From the NCBI GenBank assembly GCA_032158125.1, contig JASKOT010000035.1:1-64000 (forward strand): DNA of 64,000 bases, in the 5' to 3' direction. Shown piece after piece: positions 12,447 to 23,225 of this stretch. The translations under genes and the position numbers were made by a program. Numbering within the stretch: the stretch's first letter is position 1; every line of letters begins with the position of its first letter. Under the pieces are notes generated by a model, which was given only the letters and a program-made list of their open reading frames with translations, searched no databases and was not told where the DNA came from. The stretch is from Papiliotrema nemorosa. Taxonomy: Eukaryota; Basidiomycota; Tremellomycetes; Tremellales; Rhynchogastremaceae.

Positions 12447-12723
12447 CACTGGGCGATCAACACCTTGACGGGTTTCGTAGGATGTTGATGTGGACCAAGC
12501 TGCGGTGCTCCCTTGTCGTCCACTTAGCTGTCCAATACGTTTGTGACAAGGTCATGTAACTAGCGCTGGAGGGCAACGTGTAGGGCTGGAAAGCCATGTT
12601 TGGAGGCGGTGCAATTCTGTCAACATCCTTCCAAATCGCTCTCGACTTAACATTCCACTTATCCATACATCTCATCCCTATACTTTCGCTCCGGTGCATG
12701 AGCAAGCCAAACTGAGACCGAGA

Positions 12724-13285
12724 ATGGCCTCTCACACCTCTTTGATCTCGCAGCGGCCCAGGGCGAGTGTGCTTCAACTTGCCTTGATCCTCACAGTCCT
12801 ATCGGCGTACTTGGTTACGGGTATCCTTGATTCGTCCCGAATCTCGCCTGGTCTTTTCTTCACCATCACACTCTGCCTCGCTCTCGCTACTTTCCACCCA
12901 AACATACGGACAGCAAGCGTTTGTATTGCGGGCGTAATTACTGCAGAGCTGTTCATTACGATCGATCACATTGTGAGCACAAATCATGAAAATATGTTGA
13001 TCTAAGCACGGCTCATGCGGCTACGAAGTACTTCGAGGAGCCAAAAGCTGGCACAAGTCGGGACTGGGAGACTTGGGATATTATAGAGAGTGTTCTCAAC
13101 CCGCGACGGCCTTCTGGCTGTTGATGTTGGTAGGGATTCTGTGGACGATCATCTTCATCGTACGTCTGTGATTCTTCCCAAGTTTATGAGTTGACATCGC
13201 GCAGTCAGAGCTTTGGCGTATATTCGCCCCCTCAAAGCAAGCCATTCATTTACCCGACGCCCCGTCCGAGGCCGACCAGCAATGA
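12724..13285 (+). CDS. Small multi-span membrane protein, unrecognised
   Basis: The model uses ATG 12724 and three exons, 12724-12972, 13007-13159 and 13205-13285, giving exactly 160 codons plus TGA with all junctions in phase 0. The first intron is only 34 nt. Predicted membrane helices: about residues 17-34 (VLQLALILTVLSAYLVTG), 42-57 (GLFFTITLCLALATF), 63-81 (TASVCIAGVITAELFITI) and 117-134 (FWLLMLVGILWTIIFI). A loop between helices 3 and 4 has two cysteines, possibly a disulfide. The overall four-helix plan resembles MARVEL-like or other small fungal membrane proteins, but no signature is diagnostic. It is divergent from the CMT1-like mannosyltransferase, with start codons about 280 bases apart, so co-expression is possible. 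That three exons close perfectly in frame argues for a real gene. Confidence 0.62.
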
Positions 13286-13640
13286 ATGTCGTTTGTTAAC
13301 ACGGGGATTGGTGTCGCGGAGGAGCTTGGATATATCTGGAAGGCAGGACTGTGAATGTATACTATGTGTTGACTGTCCTCAAGCCACGAAATGCACCGCA
13401 AGGTCTGCGCTCACCGGATGTCATAGAGGTGTTTTTCGAGTCAACCCAGCCGCCCCGATCATCAGCCATAGCCAGTCCCGAAGCAACATGACGGTGATCA
13501 ATGGCTTCTTGTCCCCTTACACTTGGCGCCGGATTTGCGGCCCGTTGCCTCGGTCTGTTAATGTCCCGTGATGCATCCACAGCCTTGTATACTTTTGTTC
13601 GTTTCCATTCGACTTCTTATCCAATGCAGCACCGTACAGC
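13286..13640. other. Intergenic region upstream of the lyase
   Basis: 355 bases between the small membrane gene and the oligogalacturonate lyase. No gene was seen; it should contain the lyase promoter. Confidence 0.5.
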
Positions 13641-14928
13641 ATGTCTCCGCCGCCTCGCGAATGGATCGATAGCAATACCGGGCGTCGCATCCTCCGTCTA
13701 TCCTCGCGTCCAGGGACCTCGAGTCAGTATTTCAACGTCAATGGGTACACACCGGAGGGAGACTTTCTCATCGTGACGGTGCCAGGTGGTCTCGACAAGA
13801 TATACATGGAAACTCAAGTCATCTCAGACTGTCTGCGCATCGGTGAAGAATTCAAGCTGTTATTCGTTGGGCTGAAGCAGCGCCGCGCATACTACCAAAC
13901 GCTGAAGGACAACATCGTCCACTATGTCAACATCGATACCGGAGAGACCGTCGAGATTGCACAGGCCGGGAGGGGAGATATACAATCCATCAACTGTGAC
14001 GAGACCCTCTTGGCAGGAGTGGAAAGGGATCCCAACTCTTCGGCGGAGATCTTGAAGCTGTTTGAGAAAAGGGACAAGACAACCGACCAGTTTGATTATC
14101 GAGCATCATGGCCTGACGGCTCCCCAATGTCATATGCCGATGCCAAGGAGGTCCGGCTCAACGAGAGACTCAATGCAAAGGTTCCGATGAAGCTGTTTGT
14201 GATCGATACAGCGACCGGGACGAGGAGAGATGTCTACGGATCGACCGACTGGCTCAATCATCTGTTGTTCTCGCCGTCTAATCCTGATCTATTGATGTGA
14301 GTTCTTGACCGATTCTACACGGCTTCTGTATTGCGGTTGTCAGGCTCATCTTAGGTACTGTCACGAAGGGAATTGGCATTGCGTCGATCGACTTTGGCTC
14401 ATCAACGTTGCTACTCCCTCTCCAAACCCGATCAGGATACACCAACGAAGCATGAACATGGAGATTGCCGGCCATGAGTGGTTCAGTCGAGACGGAAAGA
14501 CGATCTGGTACGATCTCCAAACACCTCGTGGACAGGTGTTCTGGGTCGCTGGGTATGACGTCGCGACCGGGCAACGGAGATGGTATCACGTTGAGGACCG
14601 GAGTCAATGGTCGGTGCACTATCACTCTTCGCCCGATGACAAGCTTTTCTGTGGAGATGGCGGGGACGATACTATGGTGGCTCATGCTAAGGATGCCAAA
14701 TGGCTATATCTTTTCAGGCCGAAGGAGATATCGGACGTCGCTGGCCTCACAGCCGACGATGCAGAGGCTCTGGTCAAGCCGGGATACTTTGAAGCGGAGA
14801 AACTGGTCAACTTGGAAGACCAAGATTATCGTCTCGAGCCCAATGCTCACTTTTCGCCAGATGGAAAGTGGATAGTGTTCAGAGGAAACATGGGCGGAGA
14901 GATACATACATACGCCGTAGAGTTGTAG
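13641..14928 (+). CDS. ogl: Oligogalacturonate lyase, polysaccharide lyase family 22
   Basis: This enzyme cleaves short, often unsaturated, oligogalacturonides to 5-keto-4-deoxyuronate, the last depolymerisation step of pectate. Two exons, 13641-14296 and 14355-14928, encode 409 residues, the usual family length. Family segments (PF14583, a beta-propeller) are easy to recognise: HEGNWHCVDRLWLINV, MNMEIAGHEWFSRDGKTIWY, LQTPRGQVFWVAGYDVATG, and NAHFSPDGKWIVFRGNM at the C-terminus. The histidines of the GHEW and WSVHYHSSPDD segments fit the metal/active-site region. There is no signal peptide, so the enzyme should be cytosolic as in bacteria, requiring uptake of oligogalacturonides. The gene ends 84 bases from the convergent end of an MFS sugar transporter, a likely partner. 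The family is best known from bacteria; an old transfer is possible, though the intron shows adaptation. Confidence 0.93.
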
Positions 14929-15011
14929 AAAGCCTCTCGTATGTACTTTATGTACTGAACCAAAGGGATCAAGGCAATCTCCAGATTTATCCTAGAGCTT
15001 GATCCTGCGCC

Positions 15012-16981
15012 CTAGCCTCCTCGCCGTTGCAGCAGGGCGGGATCTGTCTCACCTGTCCGCTCACGCTCAGCTGCCAAGGCCTTTTGCGCATCGGTAACGT
15101 AGGACCTGAACCTCCAAGGCCTGATCTTCTTTCTGAACATCTCGTCCAGCTCTGCGGGTGTTCGACGAGACGTGTCCGGGATGATGAAAAAGGAAGCGAT
15201 CACAAAGGGCGTTGAGATTCCTGCGTAAAAGAAGGCAGTCTTGAGACCCCAATTGGCAGCATTGGCGTTCAGCATGTACGGGCTGGCTGGTTAGTGAGCC
15301 GCTTTTGATATAAACCTACGTAGTCGTGTTGAAAACCAATCCCAGACAGACCCCTCCAGCCGCAGCGATTCCAGCCGTCTTGGCGCGAAGTCGCGATGAT
15401 CCCGTTTCGGCTACGAATGCCCATCCCAGATTACCAATCAGAGTCGAAGCCAATCGCCACATCAAGGAAAAGAACAGCTGGTAGATGAGCTGACGCCAAC
15501 GAGGTATGACCCACGACGAGCTGGTTCACGGCGTGCGATTTGTTTGGCGCCAGACCAATACCGCCAACAACGAGGCAAAAGCACCAAGTCGATACCGCCG
15601 CGATAAGGAATAGCATCCGTCTACCGAGTAGATCGATAAGACTCGCTTCAATGACGGTCGTGGCGAGTGCAACCAGGGATAGAAGCAGAGAGAAGAGGAA
15701 AGGATCGGCGAACCCAGCGGTTTGAGCAAAGTATGACGAGTAGCTTGACAACACGGCGAGACCTCCTATCTGTTGGACGCATGCTGGCCAAAAGGCGATG
15801 AGAGTTCGGAACTGAGTGATCAGTTCGGCTTACAGAGTCTTCGACGACATACCCCGTTGACGCCAACAAGCACCTCTTTGACATTCCGCAACTCTTGGAA
15901 GAATCCAGTCTGGTCCCCGTCGATCTGCTTCTGATACGAAATCTCCTTTTCCACCGCCTGCTTGATGAGATTGTAGTGAAAGTCGACATCGTAGCCATCA
16001 ATACTCCCGTTTAGCCTCTGTATGATGCCCTTTCCTCGCTCGTGCTGACCGTGAAAAGCGCACCAGTATGGCGTTTCCGGAATATACAGGTAGACGCCGA
16101 GCATGATGCCGATCATCGCCCATTCGATATAGATGGGAGTCAAGTAGTTGTAGGGAGAGTTGTCATTCATCACCTTGAGCGCGAGCGAGGAGCAAAGTTG
16201 ACCCAGACCGTACCAGAACGAGTAGAAGATCAAGAGGAAACCTCTGATCCTGGATGGGGCAAGTTCGGTGACATACATCCCCGTCATAAACTGAACAGAT
16301 CCGACGCCTGAGCATTAGTTTGATCGAATGCTCAGACTTGCCAAACCCGGAGAACAGCTTGGCCACGAGCCAGGTCTGCCATACGCGACCAAAACTCTCC
16401 AGCGCGACGGCGACCACCAAAGCGAGCCAAAGGGTATAGAATGCATACTTTCGCCCGAATCTGTCCGCAATGCTTGACGATTAGCTGTGATTCTTTACTT
16501 TGTTTTTGACCTACAAATGCTGAGAAAGCATCCCGAATCCTTGACCAGCGCTTTGTATACCACCCCATGCAGCCAAGATGTCTGCGTCGAGAATGCGAGC
16601 ACCCTTGGCGTTGACGGCAGTAGCATATTGCTCGATGAAACCCTTATTCGCGACTGAATGTCAGCTGGCCACTGTTGTCACCGATGTCGACTCACTGATA
16701 TTACCGGTCATGGATATCTGGAAACCACTGAATGTCAGAACAACGTCTCATACATGAGCTCACTCGGCAGCGGCGGAGAAAGCTGCAAAAAGGCACATCA
16801 GTGCGACCTTGTGGAAGACCACCCAAGTCTTCTTGAAGGGCAAATCTTCGAAAGGCGATTTCATAATTACATCTCCTGCGCCATCACTCTCGACATGCTT
16901 GATGTCTGCTTTTTCGTCGACATCGACATGGGCGACAGGCACTATGTCGATTTCATTGCTGCGTGGTGTAGCAAGAGCCAT
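15012..16981 (-). CDS. MFS sugar transporter
   Basis: This is a plasma-membrane sugar/H+ symporter of the sugar-porter family. The start ATG is taken at 16981, giving a cytosolic tail of about 60 residues ending at the first helix (VALMCLFAAFSAA). Family marks: GNIIANKGFIEQY after TM1, RFGRKYAFYTLW, MYVTELAPSRIRGFLL, IPETPYWCAFHGQ after TM6, DLLGRRMLF and the C-terminal PDTSRRTPAELDEMF. Small introns occur throughout, for example about 15276-15430. The stop is at 15012. The C-terminus is of the type found in alpha-glucoside and plant-sugar transporters. It converges on the oligogalacturonate lyase only 84 bases away, which makes it a candidate oligogalacturonide or uronate importer. That assignment is positional only; the sequence alone does not fix the substrate. 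Confidence 0.86.
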
Positions 16982-17522
16982 GTCGATCCCACTGTGAAGG
17001 CACCAAATCCACTGCGTCCAGTAGCCCGGAAACCCCAAGCATCTCTTTATAAGCGCGCATCGAGTCCCATTGAAATGTCATTCGGTGTAAAGCTCATCCG
17101 TAAGGAAACTCACAGCGTCTAGGAGCCAAGCCAAGAGAAGAAGTTGAAACGGCGGCCCGGCCGGTAATTATCTTGCCATCCAATTCACCGAGATTTCAAG
17201 AGGAACATCCCACACACTCCCGCTACTTCGGACTTGACAAGATTCACTCCATCTTGGCGAAGGTCTGCTGATCGATACCTCGCAAAAATGACTCGCCGAG
17301 GCGAGTGATCTGGGCAGTGTCAATGAACAATCCGGAATGTTGCATGGGCGACGGACCAGAGGTCAATGCTGTAAGCTATTTACTTCGCTGCTACTTTGCA
17401 CCGAGAGGACGAGACCTGGGCAATGGACACTCCAAACGGGCAAATAAGATGCAAACGGCGGCAAACTGACGAGGGATATCCTTCCATCCCTCACGATGCC
17501 TTGCCAGAGGGAACTACTCCGC
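16982..17522. promoter_or_regulatory. Promoter region of the sugar transporter
   Basis: 541 bases lie between the transporter start and the end of the tandem von Willebrand A gene. No gene was recognised. A TTATAAA-like element occurs on the minus strand near 17045-17052, about 65 bases upstream of the transporter ATG. Confidence 0.4.
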
Positions 17523-18506
17523 TCACATTACGATACAGTCCTTCTTGTTCTTCTTCATACCTACACCCGGTGCTCCTCCCTCAGACCCTAGATACCTGTT
17601 GCCGAAATCCTGTATCCTGGCTCGTTGCTCTCTGCTGAGCTTCTTCTCATCCAGACTATCCCATTCGACTATCCTTGATCCCAACAAAAACTTGACCGTC
17701 CAATCGGCGTAGGTGAAGCCGAAACTTCTGCCCTGTATCTGACGGATCTCCCTCCGCTCGTCTTCGTACGCAGACATGACATCGAGATGGGGCACGCCGT
17801 TGTCCAAGGCAGATTCATACTCGTGCACCGTGGCGGGATCATCGGTACACAGCCCTACCGTGATGTAGCTGGCTGGATATCGGCGCTGTATCCCGATGAG
17901 GAAATCCCGGAATGCTTGATGACCACAGTTGGGTGCTCCGTCGGTGATGAGAAGCGTGAGAACTCCCTCCTCATTGATCATGTGTTCCTGTGTCGTGATG
18001 TCCCTCATGACTTCGAGGGTCGGGGTCATCCCATTTGGTCCTTGTTGAAAGTATGGCATGAGGTTGTCGATCGAGCTCGCCTTCATTCCTTGCGGTAGCA
18101 TGTTGAGTAGGTGAACATCGATCGGATCAGATCCCCTTGCGATGGCCATCAGATCAAAGATCTCTTTGACCATCGATTGGAGTAGCTGCCACCGTGAGAT
18201 GGGTCGCTGGCCGGACACGTTCATCATTGCCTTCATCGATCCCGAGTCATCCAGAACAAGTCTGATCGAGGAGTACTCGCGCAACCGCATCAACTGGGTA
18301 GCAAAGTAAGGCGAAATGCCTTTGGCTCTACATGCGGCGAGCAGTTGAGTGTCGCTGTTATAATTTGCCGTGTCGGCCATGCTAACATCTTTGATGTATG
18401 CCGGAGGAGGACCAGGTGGAGGGGCATAGGTCTGTGTCGGGGGCGGGGCGCTCGTCTTGCTGTCCCCGAATGGATCCCCGGTCTTGGTATCGTGTACTGT
18501 AGCCAT
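17523..18506 (-). CDS. von Willebrand factor A domain protein with C-terminal CaaX box
   Basis: An uninterrupted frame of 327 codons from ATG 18506 to TGA 17523. A Pro-rich segment (about residues 20-36) precedes a vWA fold. The metal-ion-dependent adhesion site is intact: LVLDDSGSM at residues 83-91 gives D86-x-S88-x-S90, and TLLITDGAPN supplies the later acidic ligand. The protein ends with a basic run and the tetrapeptide CIVM (KKNKKDCIVM), a good CaaX prenylation signal, so I infer a cytosolic protein tethered to a membrane. An upstream in-frame GTG/ATG stretch would add a signal-peptide-like segment, but that conflicts with prenylation, and the inner ATG is preferred. Fungal vWA proteins of this kind are mostly uncharacterised. 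It is divergent from the Ap4A-phosphorylase-like gene. Confidence 0.8.
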   Translation of the reverse strand: MATVHDTKTGDPFGDSKTSAPPPTQTYAPPPGPPPAYIKDVSMADTANYNSDTQLLAACRAKGISPYFATQLMRLREYSSIRLVLDDSGSMKAMMNVSGQRPISRWQLLQSMVKEIFDLMAIARGSDPIDVHLLNMLPQGMKASSIDNLMPYFQQGPNGMTPTLEVMRDITTQEHMINEEGVLTLLITDGAPNCGHQAFRDFLIGIQRRYPASYITVGLCTDDPATVHEYESALDNGVPHLDVMSAYEDERREIRQIQGRSFGFTYADWTVKFLLGSRIVEWDSLDEKKLSREQRARIQDFGNRYLGSEGGAPGVGMKKNKKDCIVM

Positions 18507-18817
18507 CTTGCCAGCTGGTGAATTTCCTGCGCTGTAGCGAATGGATGCAGAGTGCTGATGGTCAAACGATAGCGTCGAGGTCGAACACGAACATGCGATG
18601 CCAAATGCCAAGACGCTCCACCACAACAACACACCAACACTAGGTTCGACCACACATATTCCTCTTCGTCACTTGCATCCTCTTGTTCTGTTGCTCTCAG
18701 GCGATCATTCTGGGTCGTGGAGACGCCTCACAGGGTCGTCTGCGTACATTGAGTGTCAAGGCAGTATACGTCAGCAGTATCGATTTCGGCGCTGATCCCC
18801 ACGCCCCTCTCCTTGAC

Positions 18818-19651
18818 ATGTCTCAACTCGGAACTCCTGACTATCGAGCCCTGGCTGACCGTGCCATCCAGGTCTACGGTAATTTTGCAGCACAGTATCC
18901 AGATGCAAAACGCGATCATAGCTCAAAGGAGCCACGGTGTCGTGGGGAATTTGGTCCACTCGACTTTGAGAAAGAAACGCCAAGGGAACTTGATCGGTAT
19001 CTGGCCGGGAACTTTGTGGAGGATTCCTGGATAGGCAAACTGGAAAGTGATGTGGAAGGTGAAGAGGGACTGTACAACGTCGCGGTAAGTGCACTTGTCG
19101 TTCAGGAGCCTTATGAGACAGATTGAGCCATCTTTGCGGACCCCGTTTGCGCTCGTCATGCCTACGCGAGATTATCATCCACAATCTGCCCCATTGCGCG
19201 CGCCCTATCTGGTACATGCCTATCGTCTGCTTATTGCCATGGAGGACAGGCTGAATTCAACAGGAGGTGCAGGAGGAAAGGTCATGGCTGTGTATGATTG
19301 TGGGGAGAAGAGCGGAGTGATCACCGGCCACAAATGCATACGATTCTTCACTGCGAGCACCTTTTCATGTGAGTCGCTTTCCGTTCAGCACTGATGTGAG
19401 TGCCTAGCATTGCCCATAAATCATATCCCCTGCATATCTACTCCAACAGCGCGACCAAGGAAGGAGAGGTGTTTGCCTCTCTGCTTCGCGACGGTTCATC
19501 TGAGACGACTCCTCGTATCCCTCAGCAGCCACACTACAATCTCATCATGACACGGCAGGAGTTGATCATTGTGCCACGGATTGATGATGGGTTCCTGGAG
19601 GATGGAGAAGGGAGATGGGACGGAGCTCGATTGTGTGGAATCCATTTGTAA
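18818..19651 (+). pseudogene. Degenerate Ap4A phosphorylase (ATP adenylyltransferase)-like gene
   Basis: The start is ATG 18818 (MSQLGTPDYRALADRA). After a short intron (about 19085-19120) the sequence TPFALVMPTRDYHPQSAP, then KVMAVYDCGEKSGVITGHK, matches the layout of the Ap4A-phosphorylase N-terminal HIT-like domain. The family's H-x-H-x-Q active-site motif should follow the GxxSGxxxxHK stretch, but here it reads HKCIRF, so the second histidine and the glutamine are absent. After the next junction, LPINHIPCISTPTAR is in one frame while the rest (KEGEVFASLL, YNLIMTRQELIIVPR, which matches the C-terminal ATP_transf domain) is in another. The C-terminus is also short. I read this as a decayed or catalytically dead relative; an unseen intron could alternatively repair the frame. 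Confidence 0.55.
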
Positions 19652-19949
19652 ATCGTCAAGTGTGAAGAGACCCAATCGACATGGGGAGTACCTTTGCTAA
19701 CAACGCTGAGACTCACAGAATGCATGATCCTACTTAAGCCTAGATGCCGGCCCGAGACAACAAGATTGTCCGAAAGGTACGGCACAATGCTCAGAATGTG
19801 TCTGCGAGTTAACAAGGGCACGTCGCGACATGGCAATTTTGCAAAACGGACTACGGCATTGCATGGAAGACCGACTCTACTATACTGGTGGCATAGGACC
19901 AACGGGACCTGCTCCCTATCCTTATCGTGCACCAAACACGCTGCACACC

Positions 19950-21932
19950 CTACAAATGCTTCTCGTCCGACTCCTGCTCCTGGCCATTGTCGATCCTGAG
20001 GTGGTTGACCTCCGTTCGACCTGCTTGACGGTCTCGATCCATGAAGCCCGCTGTACCCTCGTTGAGGTGTTTGAAGTAGGTGGGGAAACTGATGGCGGCA
20101 AGGAAACTAGCGACAGCAAGGGCAGTCCATGTCCATTCGAGGTACGGGTCAGTGATGGCATTTGAGCAGGCCAATCCGAGCGCAGCGGCAACAGCACTGT
20201 TGAAAAGGGCGAGAGCGTAGACCAATCCCTTCATTCGCGCGGGAGCTCGAGTGTATGCGAGCTCGTACGAGGTGACGTTGACAAACAGCTCTCCGATGGC
20301 GGGGATGGTGTAGATAGGGATCTGCCACCAAAGAGACACCGACGAAGGCTCATCGCAAGTTGATGCGTACTTACCGCAAGGCGAGGTGGCATATACTCGC
20401 CATTGCACCAAGGCGCAGATGACACAGGTGATGCAGCCCAACATGAAGCCGATACACATTCGAGTCATGGGTTTGAGGGGCCATCCGATCCTCGCCATGA
20501 ATGGGTACAATCCCCAAGTTAAGATCGGCGTGGCAATAATGATCGCAAGCGAGTTCCAGTTGTTGATCAAGTCGTTGGGAAGACCGTTGACAATCATCGC
20601 ATTCGACATGTCGTTGAGCTCGTTTCCGAATCCACCATCGGCAAGGGCGAAAATGGGAATCAAGGCAAACACCTGACAAGCACGGAAAGTTTGTTTGAGC
20701 TCATCGACGAATCGATCATCCCAAACAATTGTGTTGTAGTCCACGGTACCGTCTCGCTCCGCGATGTACGAAGGTTTGGCAGTTTCCCAGAAGCTGTCGC
20801 CCCGCGAGAACAGTCGCTTCCAGCCCCCGTTTGACAGCAGAACCTTCATCACCTTGGCCGACTCGATGAGGACCGTCCCTTGTGGCGGGGCTTTGTACAA
20901 CCGCTTGGCGACGGCCCAAAGGACGATGGGCATGAGCATGTAAAGGATTCCGGGCAAGAGATAGGCGAGCCAAAAGCCGACGTCTCGCTCGGCGTAAGCA
21001 GTCGCCACGGCAAAGATGGCTCCAACGTTGATGCACCAGTAAAAGATCATGAGGTATCGCTGGACAGTTGTCTCGGGGTGGATGATGACTCGCTCGCCTG
21101 ATTTGGTGGTCGAGATGACGGGGAATTTGACAGGGCTCTGGTCGCAGAGAAGTGGTCCCAGCGATGGCTTGATGAATCCGGCAGCGAACGCGAGCGTGAC
21201 GATGGAGATGATAAAGGCACCAAGAGATCCGTTAGGGTTTTTGATGACGGGTGGAAGGGCAGGAATCACCAAGAGCACATGAGCAACAGCTCCCACAGCG
21301 GTACCTGGTTATGAGATGCGATCGTCGTATCGAAGTGATCAGACATACCGACGCAGATGGTCTTGAATCGACCCCACTTGGTGTCCGCAACGATACCACC
21401 GAAGATTGGTACGACGTATGCCAAAAAGGTGAAGAGGTTGGTGAGGGCAGAGGCGTCGACGGATCCCAAACCAAGAGCACCAGCATGTTGTTCCAGTCCC
21501 GCTGCGCCTTTTGCAACAGCACCTGATATCAGTCGCTGCACAGACGATGGGCTCCGAGATGAACTTACCGGTAGTGGATCCCGGGGGTAGAGGGTTGTTG
21601 ATGAAGTTGTTGAAGGGACCTTTGGAACCGTAGTATGAGGCTCGTTCCGCAAACTCGATCAGGCACATGGCTACTGCTGCCCATCTGACAGTCAGAACAA
21701 GGTCGAGCACAAGGACTCACGGGATAGGAGCGGCGACTAGGCGCAAAGTGCTCAATTCCTCCTCGGTTGGCAGTCCCTCAACACCATCGTACACATCGTG
21801 AGCCGCAGAGACGGTGATCTGTTCGATGGGTAGAGTGGCGGCATCTTTGGCGGTCTTTGTGTTCTTGTGCGCGGTGGGCATTCCACCCGGATTGACGGGC
21901 GCCGACTGGAAGTCGAGCACAGGATCGGACAT
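19950..21932 (-). CDS. PTR2-type proton-dependent di/tripeptide transporter (POT family)
   Basis: This plasma-membrane symporter imports small peptides. The start is ATG 21932, with a polar tail of about 75 residues, then the POT hallmark region AMCLIEFAERASYYG in TM1, GSVDASALTNLFTFLAYV, and IFGGIVADTKWGRFKTI in TM2-3. A single large exon (19950 to about 21290) holds the rest: AAGFIKPSLGPLLCDQ, LMIFYWCINVGAIFAV (the second PTR2 signature region), and FVNVTSYELAYTRAPARMKG near the end. The 12-helix plan is complete, about 600 residues, ending with an acidic tail. Small introns near 21305-21345, 21525-21565 and 21685-21715 split the N-terminal half. With the secreted metalloprotease at 23.8 kb it would form a protein-scavenging pair, an inference from proximity only. 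Confidence 0.92.
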
Positions 21933-23225
21933 GGCGTTCAGAAGCAATTGACGTGGGTCGTGTGCAAGTTCAATGGACTGGTCTGCATCTTTATGTTTTG
22001 CTCGTTGTCGCGATAAGGCTCGCTTTGGGAGACGGTATTTGCAAAATGGTGCAATGTGGGTACATCTGGCTTATCACGACATTAGGCCCGGGCATCATGT
22101 GGTTACCCTCGTTTCCCGCTGAGATTCGCTGCGACGAAGAGCCACAAGAAGAGGTTATCGAAGATAAGGATGATACCAGTTCTATTTCTGACATTTGGTT
22201 ACTCGTGCACGCGAGCTGGTTTTTAGTCAGAACGTCGATCGATGTTCGTCGCCATCTCACTCCATGTGGGTCCATGGGTGAATTACGAGAGATCTTAGCC
22301 TCTTTTGGGACCGGTGAGTGGGGAAGGAGAGATGCAGTCACCGTCAGAGTGCCTATTTTCGCGGGAATTTAGCACGAAGAACGCACATCCCAGATCTCGG
22401 AAACGTCTTGCCGATCGTTTTTCCGTGACGCTGTCTCTAAATAGAACACGTCCGTCGCTAACGATTTCTCATGACTTTTCAACTTCAATTTTACTCGACA
22501 GCAGGCTTCAACGGGAAGCCTGTTACCCGAGTGTCGTCGATCGGCCGCCGTCTTTCGTGCATCAATGATGAGAAGATTGCGGCGCTTTGGCTCAAGCTAG
22601 GTCTGAGCCTGTTTCATGAACATACACGGATACGCTTTTGAAGAATTGCATATCCGCGCATCAATGTCTCGCCACGATGGATGGGCCGTATGGAGAGGGG
22701 AGAGGTCTGCTATCACATGTGGACGATGCGCAGCCGCCATTGTGGATTACGTAGCGCGACCAAAAGTGCTGAGCCAATGGCCTACCTGAGACCAATGACC
22801 TTCCGGGAGCGCGCATGGAACAGTCATGCTTGCGTGTCGGTCTACGTCGTCAGAGACCGAACATGCTTACGAAAACCATCACGTTCGAGTGTCGCCTCGC
22901 AGCTCCGTTATCCGTTGGCGGTCCCTGCTTCATCCTCCACATCACTCGTCCCGACCAGATGGAGACTGATATTCTTTTCCACACACCAGGTAACGGTTTT
23001 ATCAGACTTGCAGAAGGCCTAGAGCGAGATGTCGACTGGAGACGTGCTTTGCTTTCATTGAGCTGTAATTTATGGCTCAATGCCCGATAAGGTGGATAGA
23101 CCTAACGTTTAGGCGGTCCGACGAGGATAGCGGGCTGACGTGACTCAGTCTTTGACACCTTCTTAGGGAATAGGGGGTACCAGGATGTTTATTAGTCTCT
23201 TCGGTGCTGCGATGGACAAAAGTGA
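21933..23225. other. 1.3-kb gap with no recognisable gene
   Basis: The region between the peptide transporter start and the end of an unrecognised minus-strand gene. Several open frames of 80-140 codons occur on both strands, none with recognisable motifs or consistent splice structure. The transporter promoter must lie in the first few hundred bases. Confidence 0.5.

Noticed and set aside
17523..18653. Longer start for the vWA protein giving a signal-peptide-like N-terminus
   Set aside because: A secreted form would not be prenylated at its CaaX end, and the inner ATG at 18506 gives a coherent cytosolic protein.
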